Of a stretch of 20,661 nt of DNA, positions 1 through 7,724 are shown piece by piece. Source of the DNA: CAYYWW01 sp964475515 (GTDB taxonomy: Archaea; Aenigmatarchaeota; Aenigmatarchaeia; QMZP01); NCBI GenBank assembly GCA_964475515.1, contig CAYYWW010000015.1, positions 1 to 20,661 of the forward strand. The letters run 5' to 3'. The position numbers and the translations under genes are program-made. Below the pieces are notes generated by a model, which saw nothing but the letters and a program-made list of their open reading frames with translations, was not told where the DNA came from and ran no database searches. The number at the start of each line of letters is the position of its first letter. Positions within the stretch are counted from its first letter, which is position 1.

Positions 1-2834
1 TCGTATTTGTTTATGTCTTCACTTTTCCATACATCAACTTTGGCTCCTGTTTCTTTCTCTATGAATTCCTTTGCTTCAATCAATGTTTTATATTCATCAT
101 CTTGTGAAGGTATTTCTTTTAATTTTCCTGCTTCCTTTTGGAGTGTTTGCACGAATTGGACAGCCCGTTTACCCTGTTTTCTTATCTCTGGGTTTTTCAT
201 TACCTCTTCTATCATGTTCTTTGATTTTCCCCATTTCTTTAAAATGGTATTGTAAACCTCATATTTCCAGAGAGGCGATATATAAATATGTATGTGGCGT
301 GGCTTTCTTTTCAGTATTTTTATTATCTCGTTTATATCAGAAAGTGTCTCTTTAACGTAATTTTCCATTTCCTCTATTTTGTCATCTATTTGCTTCTCGT
401 TTGCCTTAGGCCATTCCGCAACTGATATAAAACCACTTTCACCAAGAAGGGACCAGAACTCCTCGCATATATGTGGTATAACCGGGGATAAACACTTTAG
501 CCATTTCTTTCCGATACTTACCAGCATAGAGTAGTTGGGTCTTTTACAACGCTTGAAATAGTAATTTAAATCGTTCAGCACCTCAAAAAACATAAGCTGA
601 ACATAATCTCTGATTTTAAACTCATCTATCATTCCCTCACTTTTTTTGAGCAATCTATTAAATCTAGAGACAAGCCAGTAATCTATGTTTTTAAGTTTGT
701 TTGTTTTGTCCTTTTCATTTGATTTGTTTTTTATTATGTCAGTAAATATTTTTTCAAATCTCTTTAGTCGCTTTCTCATCATTTCAACGTTTTTTTCAGT
801 CCAGTCTATTGTTGTATCTATATCAGCAGCTGATGTCATATAAAGTCTGTATAAATCAGAACCGTATTTTTCTGATATTTCTACTAGCGGTATAACATTG
901 CCTTTACTTTTGCTCATTTTAGCGCCTTCTCTTATGAGAAGCTCGTTTAAGGTTATTGCCTTTGGCCAAAATTTCTTTGGAAATATCGCAGCATGATTGA
1001 ATATGTAGAATGTCAGGTGGTTTGTTATATGAGGTATGGCTGTATGTCTTTCATCAACAGGGTACCAATACTCAAAATCCTTTTTTATTTCTTCTAACAA
1101 CGATTTATTGATACCAGTTTTCTTCTCTACTTCATCTATCTTTCCCTTACCCAATAACACATAATCAAAGAATTCGGGTTTAAGCTGATCTGGTTTTATT
1201 CCATTACTTCTTATTTTATGAACCAATATGTAAAACACAGGGTATATTGTGCTATCAGACAGACTTTCAATAATCCATTTGTCATCCCAAGGTAATTTCG
1301 TTCCAAGTCCTCTTCTTCTTGCACAGGCTCTCTCATGAAGCCAGTCAATCGTATGTTCAAACATCTTTCTATAATGCTCTGGTATTATCTTCATCTTAGC
1401 AAGACATTCTTTTGCAAGTTTTTTCCATTTCTCGTTGCCGTAATCTATGAACCATTGGTCTTCTATAACCTTCACGACAACTTTTCCACCATCTCTACAT
1501 CTCAGACCTTTTGTTGCGGATTCGAAAAATTCAAAAGCAATGTTCTGTTTTTTCAACCAGTTCTTAACTTCGTCCTTTATTTCGGAGATTTTCATTCCCG
1601 AGAATTTACCAGTGTTCTCCTTCAAAACACCGTTGTAAAACTCTTCTTTATAGATTTTTTTGGTTGCTTCCTCCAGTTTTTTTCTTTCTTTTTGTGATTT
1701 AATTCCCATCTTTTTGCATATTTCTTCTGCGGGAAATTCCCCAAAACCTTTTATTTTTATAAGTGATATCGGCTCTATTTTCTTTATTTTTTCATAGTTC
1801 AATCCGAATTTTTTGCAATATTTGGGGTTGTTTTTGAGATCAACTAGTCCCATATAGTCATCTGGAGCATGCGCAGGGACAGAATATACAACACCTGTAC
1901 ATGATTCGACATCAACAAAAGTTGCAGGAAGCACGGGTAAGATTCTTTTTTCAATAGGTGATTTTGCCTCTTTACCAACAATTTCTTTGCCTTTGAAGCT
2001 CTTTAAAATCGATATCCTGTGTGCTTGATATTTTAATTTTTCATATCCTTTTTTGGAGATATACCAAATTTCATTTTTTGTTTTTGCTTTAACATATTCC
2101 TCATCTGGATTGACCCATAGGTTCGTTACACCGAATATAGTTTCTGGTCTAAGTGTACAAGCAATGAGAAATCCATCTTCAAAGGGAAATTTTATTGCCG
2201 TGAATGTTTGTATACTCGTGTCAAGAACATCACCATCTTTTATATCGTCTTCACCTACAGCGTTTTTACATTTAAGGCAATACTGTACAGGGTGTTTACC
2301 TTTTTTTATTAAGCCCATTTTCTTCAACACCTTAAACTGCCATGATATAAATTTGTTGTAATCTTCATCACCTGTGGTGAAGGACCTTCTCCAATCTATT
2401 GAAAATCCCAGTGATTTAAAATCACTGCTTATTACATTGGAGAAAAAATTTGCAACTTTCCACGGGTCTGTAAATTCACTTACAATTTTTTCTATTTCTT
2501 TTGGTTTTCCTTTTTTGTATAATCCTACATAATCTTTGTATAGTTTTATGGTCTTTTCATCACCCTCTTTTATTTTTTTAGAAACTGCGAGTATCGGGGT
2601 CCCTGTAATGTGAAATGCCATTGGCCACAGAGCATTAAACCCTTGCATCCTCTTATATCTTATCCAAACATCAGCTATGGTATATGTTCTTCCATGACCG
2701 ATGTGTAAAGGTCCTGAACAATAAGGATAAGGAACAGTCATGAATATTTTCTTTTTTCTATTTCTTTCCGCTTCAAATATCCCAGACTCCCACCATCTCC
2801 TCTGCCATTTTTTTTCTATTTGTTTTGTATCCAT
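1..2834 (-). CDS. leuS: Leucyl-tRNA synthetase, archaeal type (partial, 3' end cut by window edge)
   Basis: Class I synthetase that charges tRNA-Leu in the cytosol. I translated the minus strand from the ATG at 2834; the frame stays open to base 1, about 944 residues. It shows the HIGH motif (HIGH, residues 44-47), a KMSKS motif (residues 639-643, bases 906-920), and the CP1 editing domain with its Thr-rich TLRPETIFG stretch and the AHAPDD segment bearing the editing aspartate. A Cys pair (YCLKC) matches the zinc-binding insert of archaeal LeuRS. The last visible residues, around VDVWKSEDINKYD, resemble the extreme C-terminal domain, so probably only a few tens of residues are missing. The start codon lies 9 bp after the thiI stop, so it is probably the distal gene of an acyP-thiI-leuS operon. 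No Shine-Dalgarno is visible before it. Confidence 0.96.
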   Translation of the reverse strand, partial: MDTKQIEKKWQRRWWESGIFEAERNRKKKIFMTVPYPYCSGPLHIGHGRTYTIADVWIRYKRMQGFNALWPMAFHITGTPILAVSKKIKEGDEKTIKLYKDYVGLYKKGKPKEIEKIVSEFTDPWKVANFFSNVISSDFKSLGFSIDWRRSFTTGDEDYNKFISWQFKVLKKMGLIKKGKHPVQYCLKCKNAVGEDDIKDGDVLDTSIQTFTAIKFPFEDGFLIACTLRPETIFGVTNLWVNPDEEYVKAKTKNEIWYISKKGYEKLKYQAHRISILKSFKGKEIVGKEAKSPIEKRILPVLPATFVDVESCTGVVYSVPAHAPDDYMGLVDLKNNPKYCKKFGLNYEKIKKIEPISLIKIKGFGEFPAEEICKKMGIKSQKERKKLEEATKKIYKEEFYNGVLKENTGKFSGMKISEIKDEVKNWLKKQNIAFEFFESATKGLRCRDGGKVVVKVIEDQWFIDYGNEKWKKLAKECLAKMKIIPEHYRKMFEHTIDWLHERACARRRGLGTKLPWDDKWIIESLSDSTIYPVFYILVHKIRSNGIKPDQLKPEFFDYVLLGKGKIDEVEKKTGINKSLLEEIKKDFEYWYPVDERHTAIPHITNHLTFYIFNHAAIFPKKFWPKAITLNELLIREGAKMSKSKGNVIPLVEISEKYGSDLYRLYMTSAADIDTTIDWTEKNVEMMRKRLKRFEKIFTDIIKNKSNEKDKTNKLKNIDYWLVSRFNRLLKKSEGMIDEFKIRDYVQLMFFEVLNDLNYYFKRCKRPNYSMLVSIGKKWLKCLSPVIPHICEEFWSLLGESGFISVAEWPKANEKQIDDKIEEMENYVKETLSDINEIIKILKRKPRHIHIYISPLWKYEVYNTILKKWGKSKNMIEEVMKNPEIRKQGKRAVQFVQTLQKEAGKLKEIPSQDDEYKTLIEAKEFIEKETGAKVDVWKSEDINKY

Positions 2835-2843
2835 AGTTAATAT

Positions 2844-4019
2844 CTAGTTTTCAATCTTTCTTATTTCAGATTGTTTTATTGCTTTTTCAACCAGATTTTT
2901 AATTCTTAGTCCAGACTCTAACTTTTTTACTAATTCTTCTTTGCTCTTTGTTGCTGGGTTTGTTCCAATCATGTAGGAACAGCAGTCCTGATATGGTCTT
3001 ATCGAAATGTCGTATGTTCCTAGCTTTTCAGCAAGTTTCACTATTTCCATTTTATTGAGTCCTATCAAAGGTCTGAAAATAGGCAACGTTGCGACAGAAT
3101 TTATTGTGTTTATATTCTCCAAAGTTTGGCTTGCAACCTGCCCTAAACTTTCGCCTGTCACAATTCCTAGAGCATTCTCTTTCCTTGCGATCTGCTCTGC
3201 AATTCTTATCATGAATCTTCTGTAAAGAATCATTCTATATTTGCTGGGAATTTTTGATATGATCTTTTTTTGAACGTCTGAAAATGGAATTAAATAAACT
3301 TTGGATTCGTTTTGGTACAGGTTCAACAAACGAACTATGTCTTCTATCTTATCTGGTTTTCCGAGGGTTTCATTAAAAAAATGTACAAAAATGACTTCAC
3401 AGCCTCTTTTCATCATCATCCAACTTGCAACAGGAGAATCTATGCCCCCGGATAGGAGGGAAACAACTTTCCCACTTGAGCCAATTGGCAAGCCGCTGAG
3501 ACCTTCTATTTTTTCGAAATAAATAAAAGATTTGTTTTTGTGGACGTCTACATAAACAGTAATATCTGGGTTATTTAATTTCACACGCACTAAAAACTTT
3601 TTGGATATCTCTTCACCGAGCTTTTCATTAAGTTCCATTGACGTTAAATTAAATTTTTTGTAGGATCTTCTTGCATCGACTTTCATTGTTTTTGCTCCTT
3701 TCTCTTCCCACACCTTCTCAAATGTTTCCAACACTGTTTTTTTAATTTCTTCGAATGATGTGTTACAAGAAAATGCAGGAGAGAAATTCGCAATTCCAAA
3801 CACATTTTTTAATTTGGTTTTTATTTTTTCTCTGTCTGTTTTTTCGTTGAGCTTTATGAAAATTTTTGACGAGTCTATTGTTATGGAATCGTAACTAACA
3901 TCTTTTAGTGCTTTTTTTATATTCGTTATTAATTTTCTCTCAAAAAATTTCTTGTTTTTACCTTTAAGCCCTATTTCAGAGTATCTAACAATGAAAAAAT
4001 TTTCTTCCATATCAATCAT
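2844..4019 (-). CDS. thiI: tRNA sulfurtransferase ThiI (4-thiouridine synthesis)
   Basis: Adenylates U8 of tRNA and transfers sulfur to make 4-thiouridine; in some organisms it also serves thiamine synthesis. An N-terminal ferredoxin-like plus THUMP region (about residues 1-175) binds the tRNA. It is followed by a PP-loop pyrophosphatase domain with SGGIDS at residues 190-195. There is no C-terminal rhodanese domain (391 residues), as in Bacillus-type and archaeal ThiI. Two adjacent cysteines, C346 and C347 in YQDCCSYM, sit where the catalytic cysteine of the PP-loop domain is expected. The first ATG (4019) overlaps the end of acyP by 8 bases. A second in-frame ATG at 4010, one base past the acyP stop, is an equally good start. 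Translational coupling with acyP is likely. Confidence 0.95.
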   Translation of the reverse strand: MIDMEENFFIVRYSEIGLKGKNKKFFERKLITNIKKALKDVSYDSITIDSSKIFIKLNEKTDREKIKTKLKNVFGIANFSPAFSCNTSFEEIKKTVLETFEKVWEEKGAKTMKVDARRSYKKFNLTSMELNEKLGEEISKKFLVRVKLNNPDITVYVDVHKNKSFIYFEKIEGLSGLPIGSSGKVVSLLSGGIDSPVASWMMMKRGCEVIFVHFFNETLGKPDKIEDIVRLLNLYQNESKVYLIPFSDVQKKIISKIPSKYRMILYRRFMIRIAEQIARKENALGIVTGESLGQVASQTLENINTINSVATLPIFRPLIGLNKMEIVKLAEKLGTYDISIRPYQDCCSYMIGTNPATKSKEELVKKLESGLRIKNLVEKAIKQSEIRKIEN

Positions 4020-4290
4020 ATATTATTTTAAAGTCTTTAAACTCGCCTTTATATTCTTCCCAATTAACATCGATTTTTTCGACAATTGCTCCAGGAGGTC
4101 CTTCTTTACAAAATTCTATCATTTTTTCTATTTTTTCTTTATCGCCTTCAAACACCGCCTCAACTCTACCATCAGGAAGGTTTCTCACAAAACCATTAAT
4201 ACCAAGTAACAATGCTAAGTCTCTCGTATTAGCTCTGAAAAAAACTCCCTGAACTTTCCCTGAAACAAAAACGTGGCATCTTGCCTTCAT
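4012..4290 (-). CDS. acyP: Acylphosphatase
   Basis: Small cytosolic enzyme (92 residues, usual length for the family) that hydrolyses acyl phosphates to carboxylate and phosphate. The phosphate-binding loop GKVQGVFFR is present, with the catalytic arginine at R19. The second catalytic residue, Asn, is N37 in GFVRNLPDG. The rest follows the acylphosphatase fold pattern, including DGRVEAVFEG and a C-terminal YKGEFKDFKI. Its TGA stop (4014-4012) overlaps the start of thiI, so it probably heads the acyP-thiI-leuS transcript. The start codon is 35 bp from the divergent hel308 start, and a TATA-like TTTTAA on the minus strand at 4318-4313 lies at -28 to -23, fitting a leaderless message. Confidence 0.95.
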   Translation of the reverse strand: MKARCHVFVSGKVQGVFFRANTRDLALLLGINGFVRNLPDGRVEAVFEGDKEKIEKMIEFCKEGPPGAIVEKIDVNWEEYKGEFKDFKIIYD

Positions 4291-4325
4291 GAATTCTTTT
4301 TAATGTTTCAGATTAAAATTATTTC
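4291..4325. promoter_or_regulatory. Divergent interleaved core promoters, acyP and hel308
   Basis: Only 35 bases separate the two start codons. On the plus strand TTTTTAAT (4297-4304) lies at -29 to -22 of hel308. On the minus strand TTTTAA (4318-4313) lies at -28 to -23 of acyP. Each box is therefore nearer the other gene's start codon. Box identity is judged by eye against the archaeal TTTAWA-type consensus. Confidence 0.6.
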
Positions 4326-6494
4326 ATGTTTAGCGACGAGGAGATAGTTAAGAAAGTTCTTGAAGTTTCTGGATTTTCCGGGCTAAACCCCGTTCAAAAC
4401 TTGGCGCTGAAGAAAGGAGTTTTAAGTAAAAAAAATATGGTGGTGGCAGCACCCACAGCTAGTGGCAAGACGCTTATATCAGAAATGGCGGCAATTAAAA
4501 CTATACTTCAGGGGAAAAAAGTTGTTTATATTGTTCCATTAAGGGCTTTAGCGACGGAAAAATATGAAGAATTCAAGAAAAAATACGAGCCATTGGGTGT
4601 TAAAGTTGCTGTTAGCATCGGTGATTACGATTCAAATGATCCTTGGTTAGCACGCTATGATTGGATAATAATAACATCAGAAAAGCTCGATTCTTTGTTG
4701 AGACACGGCATTAATTGGGTTGAAAACATAGGACTTGTTGTTGCGGATGAGGTTCATTTACTGGATTCTCCTGAAAGGGGACCTACATTAGAGGTTATTC
4801 TGACACGAATAAATCAAGTGGCAAATCCTAGAATAATTGCATTGTCAGCAACGATAAACAATTATGAAGAACTTGCAAAATGGCTCGATGCTGAAGCGAT
4901 AAAATCTGATTTTAGGCCAGTAAAACTATACAAAGGGTTGTGTTACAAAAATGTTATTGACTTTGTTCATGAAAAAAAGGTGCTTCTCAATGGAGACGAT
5001 CCTCTGATGGAAATAGTTGATAAAACACTTTCCATGGGCAAGCAAGCACTTGTTTTTGCTTCAACAAGAAAGGGTGCAGAATCTATAGCAGAAAAAATTG
5101 GAAAACATATAAAGGACAATTTGAATGAAAATGATTTGAACACGTTAAAGAAAATTTCAGATGAAATTTTACACTCACTTGAACACCCAACAAAACAATG
5201 TGAGAGACTCGCAAGATGTGTTGAAATGGGTGTGGCCTTTCATCATGCGGGTGAAACCAACAAACAAAGAAAAATACTGGAAGATTCTTTCAGGTCGGGT
5301 ATAATAAAGGTGATAACAGCTACACCCACGCTTGCATTTGGGCTTAATTTACCTGCTCACACGGTTATCATAAAGGACATAAAAAGATTTGCACCTTTTA
5401 AGGGAATGGACTATCTTCCTGTTCTTGAAATTCATCAGATGTTAGGAAGGTGCGGGAGACCAAAATATGATAAAGAGGGTCAAGGCATAATTCTAGCCAA
5501 AAATCAAGCAGAAGCAGAGTACGCTTGGGAAAATTATATCCTTGGTGAGCCAGAAAAAATATATTCAAAACTTGGTGTGGAGCCTGTTCTGAGAGTGCAT
5601 GTTCTTGCTCTTATAGCTTCTGGTGTGACAACATCTAAAAAGGACTTAATGGAATTTTTTTCCAAAACTTTCTATGCATTTCAATACCGTGATATATCTC
5701 AGATAGAGAAAAAAATAGAAAAGATTATTATGCTCCTCAGGGATTTTGGTTTTATAACGACAGGATATATAGAGGAAACATCGGAATTTAAAAAAGCATC
5801 AGATATCATTGAACATGCTGATGAATTAAAGCCAACAAAAATAGGGAAGAGAGTCTCTGAACTTTATATAGACCCGTTAACTGCGAACCATCTTATAAAG
5901 AGTTTGGAGATAATTTCTGAAAGGCACATCAATGATTTTGGTTTGTTAAACATAATTTGCAGATGCTTGGAAATGAGACCATTACCAAGTCTGAATAAAA
6001 AGGATTTTGAATATCTAGATGAGTTGATGAACAAAGAAATGGATAATCTTTTAAACGTGCCAAGAGAATGGGACGTTGAATACGATGATTTTTTAAGATC
6101 GGTAAAACTTGCTTACGTTTTGTATAAATGGATAGAAGAAACAGGTGAAGATAAAATACTGGACGATTTTAACATGACTCCTGGTGAGTTGAGAGCCAGA
6201 CTTGATAATGCTGACTGGTTGTTGTATGCAATACAGGAGTTAGCGCTCTTGTTAGGAAAAATGAAAATTCTGAAGGATATAAGAAAATTAAGATTGAGGT
6301 TGAAGTATGGTATAAAAGAAGAACTTTTACCTTTTGTAAAGTTAAAGGGTATAGGAAGAGTAAAAGCAAGGGTAATTTATAATTCTGGCATAAAAACGCT
6401 TAGTGAGCTTAGAAAAGTACCCTTAGAGAGTCTTGAAAAAATAGTCGGTCCCAAAACAGCAAGAAATATAAAAGAACAGCTTGGAGAATCTTGA
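4326..6494 (+). CDS. hel308: Ski2-like DNA helicase Hel308 (Hjm)
   Basis: ATP-dependent 3'-5' DNA helicase of superfamily 2, linked in archaea and eukaryotes to processing of stalled replication forks and Holliday junctions. The 722-residue length is typical. Visible motifs in order: Q-motif region LNPVQ (20-24), Walker A APTASGKT (42-49), DEVH box (141-144), SAT (174-176), FHHAG, and motif VI QMLGRCGRPKYD. After the RecA domains come the winged-helix and ratchet regions, then a C-terminal helix-hairpin-helix (LKGIGRVKARVIYNSGI) as in Hel308 domain V. Many archaeal hel308 genes carry inteins; this one does not. It is transcribed divergently from acyP through a 35 bp shared promoter region, and no Shine-Dalgarno is visible. 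Confidence 0.96.
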   Translation: MFSDEEIVKKVLEVSGFSGLNPVQNLALKKGVLSKKNMVVAAPTASGKTLISEMAAIKTILQGKKVVYIVPLRALATEKYEEFKKKYEPLGVKVAVSIGDYDSNDPWLARYDWIIITSEKLDSLLRHGINWVENIGLVVADEVHLLDSPERGPTLEVILTRINQVANPRIIALSATINNYEELAKWLDAEAIKSDFRPVKLYKGLCYKNVIDFVHEKKVLLNGDDPLMEIVDKTLSMGKQALVFASTRKGAESIAEKIGKHIKDNLNENDLNTLKKISDEILHSLEHPTKQCERLARCVEMGVAFHHAGETNKQRKILEDSFRSGIIKVITATPTLAFGLNLPAHTVIIKDIKRFAPFKGMDYLPVLEIHQMLGRCGRPKYDKEGQGIILAKNQAEAEYAWENYILGEPEKIYSKLGVEPVLRVHVLALIASGVTTSKKDLMEFFSKTFYAFQYRDISQIEKKIEKIIMLLRDFGFITTGYIEETSEFKKASDIIEHADELKPTKIGKRVSELYIDPLTANHLIKSLEIISERHINDFGLLNIICRCLEMRPLPSLNKKDFEYLDELMNKEMDNLLNVPREWDVEYDDFLRSVKLAYVLYKWIEETGEDKILDDFNMTPGELRARLDNADWLLYAIQELALLLGKMKILKDIRKLRLRLKYGIKEELLPFVKLKGIGRVKARVIYNSGIKTLSELRKVPLESLEKIVGPKTARNIKEQLGES

Positions 6495-6501
6495 AATCAA
6501 A

Positions 6502-6509
6502 TTTAAGTA
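6502..6509 (+). promoter_or_regulatory. TATA-like box of the methyltransferase gene
   Basis: TTTAAGTA lies at -25 to -18 of the ATG at 6527, directly after the hel308 stop. The spacing suits a start at or very near the start codon, so the methyltransferase may be transcribed independently of hel308. Confidence 0.5.
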
Positions 6510-6526
6510 GTTAATTTAATTATCAA

Positions 6527-7165
6527 ATGATGAAAGATTGGGATAATCTTTATAAGAGCAAAGGTATCATACAAAAGAAACCATCTAAATTTGTAATTGA
6601 AGCTGTAAACTTCTTTAAAGAACAGGGTTTAGAGAGAATTCTTGATTTAGGATGTGGTACGGGAAGGCATACTCTGTATCTTTTACAACAGAATTTCGAA
6701 GTCTATGCATGTGACTATTCAGAAAATGCATTAAGAATTGCGAAACAAATAGCTCCTAATGTTGAGTTTAGAAAATGTGACATGGCCTCATTGCCATATG
6801 AAAATAGTTTTTTCGATGGAATCTTGTGTCATTTTGTAATCCAACACGGAAAAATAAACAAAATTAAAAAAGCAATTTTTGAAATGCATAGAGTTTTAAA
6901 AAATGGGGGAATTTTGTATCTATCAGTTCCTTCAACAAAACATCCAGAGTATCTCACAGGAGAAGAAATAGAAAAGAACACAAAGATCAACATCGATGCA
7001 ATAGATGGGAATGTGCCACACCATTATTTCACAATAAGTGAAATAAAAGAGTTATTTGGAAATTTTAAAATCTTAAAAATTGAGCATGTTGAATTTCCAA
7101 GCGAAAGGGATCCGAATAAAAAAGCAGCTGCGTATATATTATATGCTAAAAAGATTGACTACTAA
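6527..7165 (+). CDS. Class I SAM-dependent methyltransferase, substrate unknown
   Basis: A 212-residue Rossmann-fold methyltransferase. Motif I is ILDLGCGTGRH (residues 38-48), the acidic residue ending strand 2 is D63 in ACDYSENAL, and motifs II/III are visible as CDMASLPYENSFFDGILC (84-101) and the post-motif LKNGGILYLSVPS. This places it in the broad Methyltransf_11/25 group acting on small molecules, lipids, proteins or RNA. The sequence does not reveal the substrate. It lacks an NPPY motif, so it is not a HemK/PrmC or Mtq2-type release-factor or DNA N-methyltransferase. Two consecutive ATGs (6527, 6530) begin the frame. It converges on the PAP2 gene with only five bases between the stops. 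Confidence 0.85.
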   Translation: MMKDWDNLYKSKGIIQKKPSKFVIEAVNFFKEQGLERILDLGCGTGRHTLYLLQQNFEVYACDYSENALRIAKQIAPNVEFRKCDMASLPYENSFFDGILCHFVIQHGKINKIKKAIFEMHRVLKNGGILYLSVPSTKHPEYLTGEEIEKNTKINIDAIDGNVPHHYFTISEIKELFGNFKILKIEHVEFPSERDPNKKAAAYILYAKKIDY

Positions 7166-7170
7166 GTACA

Positions 7171-7674
7171 TTATTTTTCCAATCTGTTCATAATTTTGTA
7201 TATAATGAGAGGAATCAATACTCCTATTATTGCTCCAACTGTTATGTCTATATACGTGTGAACTTCTAGTGCTATTCTGGAAATAGAAATAATAACAGGT
7301 ATTATGAATATCCATAAAAATTTGCGCTTTCTCAAAATAAGAAACAATGATGTAAATACAAGAAAACCAGTAGCCGCATGGCCTGATGGGAATGAACTAT
7401 CGGACGGGCAATAAGGGTCGCAATTTTCTTGACCTTCGAAAAAGCATGGTATACATGGTCTCTCTGTTGGAAATATGTTTTTTATGAAAAAAATTAGTGT
7501 GAATGTTATCAGTACACTTGGTAAATATATTTTTAAGAATTCTTTGAATTTTTTCTTTCTTTTTTCAGGAAGTTTATTACCTAACAAAAAATATATGAAG
7601 AGTAAACCAATGGATACCAATACCCAAACCTCTGGAGCCCCAAACACAGTTATGAAATACCATGGATTATTCAT
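7171..7674 (-). CDS. PAP2-family integral membrane phosphatase
   Basis: A 167-residue multi-pass membrane protein with the three signature motifs of type 2 phosphatidic acid phosphatases. C1 is K65 with R72-P73, C2 is PSGH (96-99), and C3 is SR (132-133) with H139 and D143. H99 and H139 are the expected catalytic pair. Membrane helices lie at about residues 15-32, 48-66, 100-114, 118-134 and 143-161. Likely substrates are lipid phosphates or pyrophosphates such as polyprenyl (dolichyl) diphosphate, but specificity cannot be read from the sequence. The loop between C1 and C2 is unusually cysteine-rich (C74, C77, C85, C89). Upstream are a TATA-like TATAAAA (7702-7696) and an AAGGTG (7685-7680) five bases from the start. 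Confidence 0.9.
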   Translation of the reverse strand: MNNPWYFITVFGAPEVWVLVSIGLLFIYFLLGNKLPEKRKKKFKEFLKIYLPSVLITFTLIFFIKNIFPTERPCIPCFFEGQENCDPYCPSDSSFPSGHAATGFLVFTSLFLILRKRKFLWIFIIPVIISISRIALEVHTYIDITVGAIIGVLIPLIIYKIMNRLEK

Positions 7675-7679
7675 AAGTA

Positions 7680-7702
7680 CACCTTAGAAGAGATGTTTTA
7701 TA
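7680..7702 (-). promoter_or_regulatory. TATA box and Shine-Dalgarno-like AAGGTG of the PAP2 gene
   Basis: Minus-strand TATAAAA at 7702-7696 (-28 to -22) is followed by AAGGTG at 7685-7680, spaced five bases from the ATG. It is unclear whether the message is leaderless, which would make the AAGGTG coincidental, or has a short leader. Confidence 0.45.
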
Positions 7703-7724
7703 TTTCATGTGATTTTCTAATAAA

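Noticed and set aside
1335..1697. 120-residue open frame on the plus strand
   Set aside because: It is antisense to leuS, whose motifs and continuous reading frame cover the region; its Phe/Ser-rich content is typical of the complement of AT-rich coding DNA.
6527..7165. HemK/Mtq2-type methylase of the aRF1 GGQ glutamine
   Set aside because: It would fit attractively with the intein-bearing aRF1, but the NPPY motif required for that reaction is absent.
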